Shown here: positions 39,701 to 50,300 of the stretch, in pieces
Layout of the letters: each line of letters begins with the position of its first letter
How positions within the stretch are numbered: position 1 is the stretch's first letter
Assembly (NCBI RefSeq): GCF_965638725.1
Contig: NC_134949.1
Span: 84,350,017-84,414,016 of the forward strand
Length of the DNA: 64,000 nt
From: Aptenodytes patagonicus
Lineage: Eukaryota > Chordata > Aves > Sphenisciformes > Spheniscidae
Direction: 5' to 3'
Notes under the pieces: model-generated
Seen by the model: only the letters and a program-made list of their open reading frames with translations
Told to the model about the DNA's origin: nothing
Databases searched by the model: none
Program-made: the position numbers and the translations under genes

Positions 39701-42700
39701 CTCTATGTTGGATATCATGTATCTTGGTTCACTCTCAAATGCTATTCATACTTACCGGACTGGAGCTGTTTCATCTTTCAGAGCATACCATTCAGCTGGT
39801 AAAGGTTCATAAAGGCACCAGAGTGCCCAGTCAAATCCATCTGCAGCCACTGAATACTGAAGAAGCTCCAAGTCATCAAAACGAATATTGTCAAATACCG
39901 GTGATATTATAACAGTGCGATCTTCTTTTAGTCGAGACAAAATAGGTTCAGCCCTACCAAAATCAACAAACAGAGTCTATTCAGCTTGAAAAAGTGGAAA
40001 TCTAGTGAACAGTACTGAACTTTACCACCTGTTTCTAAAACTGGGTTAGCTACTTTATGTAAATCATTGACTTTGGCCTCTACAAAAAGTTACATGCCAG
40101 TCTTGGAGTGCTAGTAACACAAATTGCTAATGCCATGGCACAATTCTCCCTTCCACTAGGCTGCTTCTGCATTTTGACTCTCACTAATCAAACTAATTGT
40201 AAGTTCCACGCTTAACTTGCTGGGTTTATTGCTACCTGGGTCTGCTTCCTACAGGCTCTAGAGAGTCTTCACTATCTGCATAAAGTGACAAGAAGGGAAA
40301 AGGAAAGGAAGGAAGCCCTGAGGGGTGCTGTAAGCCCTGAGGTCGATCATTCACCATCTTTCCTCTGTGCCTTGATGGCATGGCTCCTGTATGAGGGAAA
40401 GGGTGTGACTGATCAACGACCCCTATGATGAAAGAAGGCTCAGAGAAGATAGGCAAGGATGATGCCTTACTTCTTGGTGAAGTAAGGAGGGGGGGCAGCA
40501 AAACCGCAACCATGGACTTCCGGAGAGCGGACTTTGGCCTGTTCAGGACGCTGGTTGAGAGAGTCCCGTGGGAGACGGTCCTGAAGGGCAAAGGGGTCCA
40601 GGAAGGCTGGACGATCTTCAAGAAGGAAGTCTTAAAGGTGCAGGAGCAGGATGTCCCCGTACGCCGTAAGAAGAACGGGTGGGGAAGACGACCGGCCTGG
40701 CTGAACGGGGAGCTCTTGCTGGGACTCAGGAAAAAAAGGAGAGTTCACCACTTGTGGAAGAAGGGGCAGGCAACTCAAGAAGAGTACAGGGATCTCGTTA
40801 GGTCGTGCAGAGAGGAAATGAGAAAGGCAAAAGCCCAGCTAGAACGCAATCTGGCCGCTGTCGTTAAAGACAACAAAAAAAGTTTTTACAAATATATTAA
40901 TGACAAGAAGAGAGCCAAGGAGAATCTCCATCCTTTATTGGATGCGGGGGGCAACATTGTCACCGAGGATGAGGAAAAGGCTGAGGTACTCAATGCCTTC
41001 TTTGCCTCAGTCTTTAACAGGCAGACCAGTTATCCTCAGGGTACTCGGCCCCCCGAGCTGGAAGACGGGGACGGCGAGCAGGATGAACCCCCCATAATCC
41101 AAGAGGAAGCAGTCAACAACCTGCTACGCCACCTGGACGCTCACAAGTCTATGGGGCCGGATGGGATCCACCCGAGAGTGCTGAGGGAGCTGGCGGAGGA
41201 GCTCACCAAGCCACTCTCCATCATTTATCAGCAGTCCTGGTTAACGGGGGAGGTCCCGGACGACTGGAGGCTTGCCAATGTGACGCCCATCTACAAGAAG
41301 GGCCGGAAGGAGGATCCGGGGAACTACAGGCCTGTCAGCCTGACCTCGGTGCCGGGGAAGATGATGGAGCAGTTCATCTTGAGGGCGCTCACAAGGCATG
41401 AGTGGGACAACCAGGGGATCAGGCCCAGCCAGCACGGGTTCATGAGAGGCAGGTCCTGCTTGACCAACCTGATCTCCTTCTATGGCCAGGTGACCCGCCT
41501 AGTGGATGAGGGAAAGGCTGTGGATGTGGTCTACCTGCACTTCAGTAAGGCCTTTGACACTGTCTCCCACAGCATTCTCCTCGAGAAGCTGGCGGCTCAC
41601 GGCTTAGACAGGTGTACTCTGTGCTGGGTAAAAAACTCGCTGGACGGCCGGGCCCAGAGAGTTGTGGTGAATGGAGTTACATCCAGTTGGCGGCCGGTCA
41701 CGAGCGGTGTTCCCCAGGGATCAGTTTTGGGGCCGGTCTTGTTCAATACCTTTATCAATGATCTGGATGAGGGGATGGAGTGCACCCTCAGTAAGTTTGC
41801 AGATGACACCAAGTTGGGCGGGAGTGTTGATCTGCTCGAGGGTAGGAAGGCTCTGCAGAGGGACCTGGACAGGCTGGATCGATGGGCCAAGGCCAACTGT
41901 ATGAGGTTCAACAAGGCCAAGTGCCGGGTCCTGCACTTCGGCCACAACAACCCCATGCAGCGGTACAGGCTTGGGGAAGAGTGGCTGGAAAGCTGCCTGG
42001 CAGAAAAGGACCTGGGGGTGCTGGTCGACAGCCGGCTGAACATGAGCCGGCAGTGTGCCCAGGTGGCCAAGAAGGCCAATGGCATCCTGGCCTGTATCAG
42101 AAATAGTGTGGCCAGCAGGAGTAGGGAAGTGATCGTGCCCCTGTACTCGGCACTGGTGAGGCCGCACCTCGACTACTGCGTTCAGTTTTGGGCCCCTCAC
42201 TACAAGAAGGACATTGAGGTGCTGGAGTGTGTCCAGAGAAGGGCAACGAGGCTGGTGAGGGGTCTGGAGAACAAGTCTGATGAGGAGCGGCTGAGGGCAC
42301 TGGGGTTGTTTAGCCTGGAGAAAAGGAGGCTGAGGGGAGACCTCATCGCTCTCTACAACTACCTGAAAGGAGGTTGTAGCGAGGTGGGTGTCGGTCTCTT
42401 CTCCCAAGTAACTAGCAATAGGACGAGAGGAAACGGCCTCAAGTTGCGCCAGGGGAGGTTTAGATTGGCCGTGAGGAAAAATTTCTTTACTGAAAGAGTG
42501 GTTAAACATTGGAACAGGCTGCCCAGGGAGGTGGTTGAGTCCCCATCCCTGGAGGTATTTAAAAGACGTGTAGATGAGGTGCTTAGGGACATGGTTTAGT
42601 GGGCATGGTGGTGTTGGGTTGACGGTTGGACTCAATGATCTTAGAGGTCTCTTCCAACCTTAATGATTCTATGATTCTATGATGCGCTCATAAAGCTCAG

Positions 42701-44363
42701 AGAAGAACGTAGGGAGTGACCACAGCTATCGTAAAGGAAGCTGAACTTATTCCAACACCAAGGGGACCGGAGAGTGGCCTTTGTTGCAGATAAACAGCAG
42801 TATCAGTTGAGTGGGTCAACTGGTTATGTACATGGCCTTCCTAAAATAAGGAATAGAAAGTATTATCTACCTGAGCCAGCCAGACCAACATGGGGGAAGT
42901 GTATATGTGGCTCAGCCCAACATAGAGTATAAAAATTGAACACCCAGAAAAATGAACTTCGAAGAGAGCAACATGCTTGAGTTGGCTTCAACCCATGTAT
43001 TCCTTCCCAGCAACTAGGGATGCCCAGCATCTTGACGGTAAGCATACAGAGAGCAGTAATGTGAATCCAGTTTGTATTGTGATTCAACTGTATATTGCAA
43101 TTGCTATATTGTGCTTGTGCTGTGATTTCAGTATAATGCTGTATCACTTTTCTAAACCAAAATCCCATGTATCTTCAAATAAGTAAATTTAGTATTAAAA
43201 CATTAAACCCTCCTCATATGGAATAGCTAAAAGAACCTGGTCAGAGAGTACTGGACTCTGACAGAGGGAGTCTTTTTGCTAGACCCCAATTGTTGTTAGG
43301 CCTAAGACAACTGACCTTATCTCTCCCTACATACCCTTGACAGCCCAACCTATCCCAATGAGTCCTGAAAGCCATGACTAAAGGACTTCAGCATTACCTT
43401 TAAGACTGTAACAGCTAGGGAGTGTCAGTTACTGTGTTATTGAGAGAGAAAGAGAGATCTGGACCACACAGAGCCATTTTGGCCTGAGAGGGACTGGGAG
43501 AAGAACCTTGCTCCCAGAATGTGAGACAACATGGACAATAGTCAGCCAGCGAATCCAACAACCCAGAGGGGAGAGAATGTAAAGAGATTTCACACAAAAC
43601 AGTACCATAGACAACACTACCTAACAGAATGTAAACATCCACCATCAGCCACTTGGTTTGTCTCTCTTTGCAAAAAGAGTCCTACAGAACTAGGATGCAC
43701 TGTTAAACTAACAGGCAACAGCAAATAAACATTAGCCAAAGTTGGAATAAGAATCAAATCAGTTTAAAGTCATTGGGTATTATGGCTGTCTAATATACTT
43801 ATAAAGGGCCAAAGTTGCTGGCAGTGGAACTAAATAATCTGCATCATTCTTACGTTATTTCACTGCATGATTTTTTTTTTTCCTAGAAATACAATAAATA
43901 TACAGAGAAGGTACGGATTTCTCTCTTCCTCTTCACTAAATAGCTTACTCTGTTACCTGTCTGCTTTGCTATTTATTTCAAAAAATTGTATCCCTTTTCC
44001 TCTCAGAAATAAATGACTTGGTGGCTGTTAATTAACATGTGGCGGGCTAGAAAAGACAACCATATATGGGATGCCTGTCCCAGCTACACAGTTATACTCC
44101 TTGTCCACCTCTCTCCCCCCACTTCAGAAACCCTGCAGTCTTCATAGTCTTACCATGCCATGTTCACTTCAATATGGGCATCCAAAATTGCAACAACATC
44201 TGCAGTTGATGCCTCCCAGCCAGAAATCCGGGCTTGTGTTAGGCCTTGTCTTTTCTGATGTCTGATGATCTTCATCATTCCAGGTTGCTTTACATTGTAA
44301 TTTTTGATGTGTGTTTCCAAAGGTCCTTTCAGATCATCTAAAACCAGCCCCCACATTTTAATG

Positions 44364-44394
<31 letters not shown>

Positions 44395-47300
44395 ATCAAT
44401 ATTAAGAAATGGAAAAGATTATGTAGGTAATGGCTTTCTAGCTTCTCCCAGTTCCAGACTGAAACCTGATTTGCTCTTTGCAATAGAACAGGTAGAATTA
44501 TTCAGGTATTCATGAATTCAAGAGGCTTATTTTTAAAACCAGCTTCCATTCCAGGAGTTCAGTTAAGTACCTAAATTTCATTTACATATAGTGCTATTGT
44601 ATGGCTTCTAAATTGTACACAAATACATCAGTATGTAGAAACTTTAGACGTGTGCCATAACGGCAACCAATTAGTGGTCTTAGTGCAGTAATTTCTGTGT
44701 GTATCTTCTACCATGTGGAAAGGAAAAGAGAAGATAAACAAGCCCTGAAAATGTGAAATGCTCCTATAAGAGCTGTAGGCATGCCAACTCCCTCACCAAA
44801 GAAAAAAATAGTGTCAGAGAGAAGGAATAGAAAGTTGGGACCCCTTAGCATCGCTTTGGAAATTCACTTGAACTCTTGCTCCACCCAAACTGACATGTTT
44901 TTCTAGCAGCTACAAAGCCTTAGAAAAATGAGAAATCAAACACATCTCATCAGGCAAGGGGAAAAAAAAAGAGCACCCTTAAGATCAGGGGCATGACTGT
45001 TTCTTAGAGATGATTTTACAATGCTTTGTTCAGCTCAATTTTAAGAGCAATGATGCACCCACTGCTTCCCCTAGGAGTATTTTCCACAACCCAAGACACC
45101 ACTCTCCAAGGAGTTATTTCAGATACCTACAGAGGTAGTTTTCTTAGCATACTCTTACTTTGGTACTGTGCCTGATGAGCCAGTGATAATAAATACTCTC
45201 CCACTTCAATTTTTAACCTTTTCAAATACTTGCAGAGCATCATCCTGTTACTTATTAACTGCCTTTTTCAGGCTATTAAGGTGTTTGGGCTTTTTTTCCT
45301 GTACTCAATTTACTTCTTAATTTTGAGCAGTCTTTTCTGTGTGCACCCAAAAAGCCACCAACATTCATATAACACAATAGCGGCATAGATTAGCAAGACT
45401 CCTGCCTTCCCTGGGTCACTTACCATTTGAACTGTAATCATCTACCAGGATGATTTCTTTCAATAAATGAGAAGGTGTTCGGTTAAGTATACTAGTAATT
45501 GCACGTAAGATGACTGACAGTGCTTCATTCATAAATATAAGTACAACACTGAGTGTTGGAAGGTCTTTCGGATATGTTTTCATTTTACAGCTGTAATAGA
45601 AGAAGAATAACTTTAGCACAGTTTCTAAAGAACACCAGAGAGCAAGGCAGCTGCAAGAAGGCAGAATTAGGATGTTTGGCTTAAAACTTATAGTGAAAAT
45701 CAGCATAAGAGCAAAAAAAAGGAATTCCCAAATCCAAGTTTCATTATTTATTTGAGTTGCGTTATGTATGTATATAAATCATTTGGGTAAAGTTAAAATT
45801 TCTGTTAAAACAATAAGAAAGAACAATTACTGTTTCTCAATCCAAAATACTTATAAAATATTGAAACTAAAGAATACAGTTGACTCAGCTAGGGATGATT
45901 AGCTTACATGAACATGTAGTGAACATGTGAGTGAAATTTGGCTTTTTGCATTTACAGAAGGTGATGACAATAGCCAAACCTGACAGCAGACAAAAGCAAA
46001 TTAGACAATGATCCCTTTGTATGTGCAATGAAGAAGAACAAGGTAGGTCTAGCTATACTTAACTGACATGGGAGAAGGATTCCCTTGGACAAGGGATGTC
46101 TTTAGAAATTCTTGAAAGAGCTTCAAAAATCCTTCTTGTGGAGTAAACCAGGCCTTGTGGAACTCCATGCTACCCCAGAATTAATTGTTTCCAGTACTGA
46201 AACAAACTTGTTTTGTGCTAGCTTGAATACTTCTGGACTTCCTGCTTACTGTCAAAAGATTTTTTTATTTATTTTTAAGTATATATTTGGGATATTTGTC
46301 AGCTCTGCTAATTAACGTCCTGGCCACTGGGCAGATGGTGAGGACTGGGTCTTCTTCATAGTGCTAAGCACTAACTCCCTCTAGAGCAGACAGGAGCGCG
46401 TAGCTGGATTCTCAGGCTGATCATTCCCTCCCCTTAGAAACATGCTCATGAAAGCAATACTCAGACTGCATGAGTTGTGTGGCTACGTAATGCAGCTCTC
46501 TGAGACCCAGGCTCATGCTCCAAGTAGACCTCTACAGTGGCAATTGTGCACAAATGGATTGCATTTTTGTTGGAATTTCTCCATTACCCGTTAGTGCAAG
46601 AGCCTGAGTGGATATCTCCAAAAGGCGGTCTCTGCAAATACATCTTCATAGCAAAGCAGAAGAGCACCAGGCACTGCAGCCATTCTTCAGGACCACACAG
46701 ACTAATCATGCACTTGCTCCAGCCACCTCTGTGGTGGCTACTCCAGACAGTTCTCCCCAAAATGATCCCTCAGCAGGGTGGGCATCGTTCGGCTCAGGGC
46801 TGCCTCAGGAGGATCTGTGGCCGGCTCACCACTTTGTGCCCTCACACAACTCCACGTCCTCTGCCTGAGCACCCCAAGACACGCTACACAGAAAGCCCCC
46901 TCAAACTCACTCTGGAAGCTCCTACACAGCCCTCACACTTCTTCAGACACCATGAACTGAGAAACGCATGCAAACTCTCATTATGTGCCAGAGTTACGGC
47001 TTGATCCAAGACCCAGAGGACACCCGCAGTCAAGGGCAACGTATTACTGTGTGCACTAGATGGAACCAGCTCCATCCAAGCAGTATGATGAGGACTCAGT
47101 TGCATAACCTGCTCTTTACATCTTCCAGAGGGCTGCCAGTAAGACAACTCCCCTTTTCCCAAATGCGACACTGTTAATTCACGCCCAGTTTGCAATCCAC
47201 TCTACCCCCCACCCCCTTTTCTGAAACGCTCAGTCAGATTTAGTACAAGCGACCATAGGTACAAAGGTGTGGGCTCGCAGTGTATCTGTGACATTCTGCC

Positions 47301-50300
47301 ATGTTTACACCAGTTAGTTCCTGTAAAGCTTACACAATTTATTGCAAAAGATAATAGTATCTTAACATACTATACAGAAAAAAATGTGCTTGCTTTTTTA
47401 ACAGATACTTGTTCCTAATGAGGATTTTAATGGTTACTTATGCCAGCTCCCATAGTACGACTGGTCTGCTTAAAAAATATTATCTATTGGCTTCAAGAAC
47501 CAACTAATTCCTGGAAAAATCCCTTAAGCTTCCTCTTATGAAGTGGACTACTTATCTACGTCTTAATCCTTTAGCTGTTTATCCCACAATATTTTCCATG
47601 TAATTAGTCCTCAGACTATTTGATAACTTGAGAGGGAAACAGAGAGAGAAAATAAGGCTATTAGGAAACTCACAAGGTCACCGGTCCATTATGGCTATGC
47701 CTACAACACTAAAGATAATATAAGGATTCAGCTCAAGTGCTGAATCTTCCCTCACCCTTCATGAGACTCACAGGCCAATAATTAGTTCCAGTCACCTCTC
47801 CTGTTTGATTTCTAATCATCTTTTAATAAGCAGTATAGGTATTCCCCACTTATGGTCTGCAACATAGCTAAGAAAAACAAGCATTTTGTTAAAAAGGACA
47901 GAATTTTACAATGTAGGGGGTTACTTGTACATTGATTATATTTTGGGGGTTTCCCAAGGGGGGTGGGTGGGTTAAAAAACACCACTTTGGATATTCTTAG
48001 CATATAAGAGGCTTACATAAGACAACGTAAGAGACAAGAGAAAGCTTGCTTCAGATGTCCTGAGCTTTGGGGCTTAAATAGAATGTAAACAGACCAGAAG
48101 GTCTCATATCTTCTGAATACTAGGGCTAGTTTTTCCCCTTTTTACTGACAGTTAGAAGTCCTATATCAAATATAATGTTAGCATTATATTCTTTTTCCTA
48201 AGTGCCTTCTTTGCACCATGACTTCTTTTCACAGTCTTTGGAGTATTACAAGTCTGAGCAAGATTTGGAAGAAAATGATAGAAAAAAACCCTAAAGAAAC
48301 AGAGCACAAATTGAGATCTGTTAGTAGATTATTTTAACTTAGTCCAAAGCAATGCGGATCCCTTTCCCTTTAATTTCATGTCTCCTTGTGAATGTAGAGG
48401 GGGCTTATACTACACCTGGGAGATCTGGTGTCTCTGATAGGTCGATCCAGAGGTAGATGATCACTGAGGTAAACATTATACCCATAACTTAAGAACAGAT
48501 TCTGTGCAACAGTTTGCTCCTCTTCCCTTAATCTGCACCCCAGCATTTGAACAAAACTGAGTCTGGGTACAGCAAACGGTGTGCAATGTTCTTTTCCTCC
48601 TTTGTGTTATCAGCTTTGCGCACTTGGACTCCAGTCTTGAAGTTATTTTGCAGCTTCAGAACATGTTCTATTTGTTTTATATCTTCATGGAATGCTTCCA
48701 CTGATTTTGCTGATTGAAAATAAAAAAGGATTGATTATAACAGCAATTGAGAACACTCTCCATCATCATAACTGAGCCAAATTCTCCTTATAACACTGCA
48801 GGTCAAGAGATCCGTGAAGTTACAGCTAAACTGATATTTACATGAGAGTAGCATCAGACACTCTCTCCTACATGAGAACAGTTTTTAAACATCACATTTC
48901 ATAATACCCTGCATCAGATTCTGCTCTCAATTGCACAAGCGCAGAGCAAGGGACACTGCACTGGCATCAGTGGAGAAATCTGGGAGTAAAGACAACACAA
49001 AAATTGTTAAATTGGGCTCAAATAATTTCCCTGATGTTATGCTTGAGTTACATTAACGTATTAAGGATCTATAACAGGATTCCCATCTAAGTCAGGTTGT
49101 TGATACCATATTGATCTTGAAGGTAAATACAGTAAATGAGCACTTTGTCATCTCCTTTAATAAGCTTACTGGAATCTTTTGACTTCCACTTAGAAGGATT
49201 TGAACTGGGTGAACTCTAATCTTTCAAGGTTTTGTTAGGTACACAATATTGTTCCATAAAGAAATGGCACAGATAGCCTGTGTGAGGTGGTTTAGGACAT
49301 ATTGTTCTTGAAGGTAAATACAATAAATGAGCCCTCATCAAGTCTCTGTATGATACCAAACTGTGAGGAGTGGCTGATACACCAGAGTCCTGCTGCCATT
49401 CAGAGGGACCTGAAGAGGCTGGAGAAATAGGCCAGCAGGGACCTCATGAAGTTCAACACAGGTAGGTGCAAAGTACTGCACCTGTGGAGGAACAACCCCA
49501 TGGACCAGCACCAGCTGAAAAGCAGTTTTGCAGAAAAGGACCTGGGGGTCCTGCTAGACACCCAGTTGAACACGAGCCAACAGTGCACCCTTGTGGCAAA
49601 GAAGGCCAACGGTACCCTGGGCTGCATTAGGAAGAGCGTTGCTGGCAGGTCGAGGGAGATGATCCTTCCCCTCTACTCAGCACTGGTGAGGCCACATCTG
49701 GAGTACTGTGTCCAGTTCTGGCCTCCTTAGTACGAGAGAGACATGGACATACTGGAGCAAATCCTACGAAGAGCCACTAAGATGATTATGGGACTGGAGC
49801 ATCTGTTATAAAAGGAGAGGCTGAGAGAGCCTGAGAAGGCTTGGGGTGAGGGGGGACAGACTTGTTGATGCATATAAATATTTTATGAGAGGGACTAACA
49901 AAGACAGAGGAAGAGTCTTCTCCTGGTGTCCAGTGAAAGGACAAGAGGCAGTGGGCACAAACTGAAATACAGGGAATTCCATTTAAACATAAGATTTTTT
50001 TTTTTCTTTCTTTTTAACTGCTGGAGTGACCGAAAAATGGAATAGATATACCAGATAGGTTGTTAAGTCTCCATCCTTGGAGATATTCAAACCCGAACTG
50101 GACAATGTCCTGGGCAACCTGCTCTAGCTGATGATGCTAAAATTAGAATAGACCATCTCCAGAGGTGCCTTCCAACCTCAACTACTATGTGATTCCACAA
50201 CTAAGCGTTGAAGAATTCAGCTTTCTTTCAAATAGCTCTAAAATAATCGACAAAAACTATGCTCAACTATTGATGTCCATGAGAATAGGTGCCAGTGAAG

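Noticed and set aside
41721-42635. 304-codon minus-strand ORF
   Set aside because: It is antisense to the reverse transcriptase frame of CR1 copy B. The same antisense reading appears opposite copy A (23564-24274), so it is a shadow of a GC-rich ORF.
46537-47004. 155-codon plus-strand ORF in GALNT8 intron 2
   Set aside because: No recognisable domain; overlapping ORFs in other frames and on the other strand over the same bases suggest chance.
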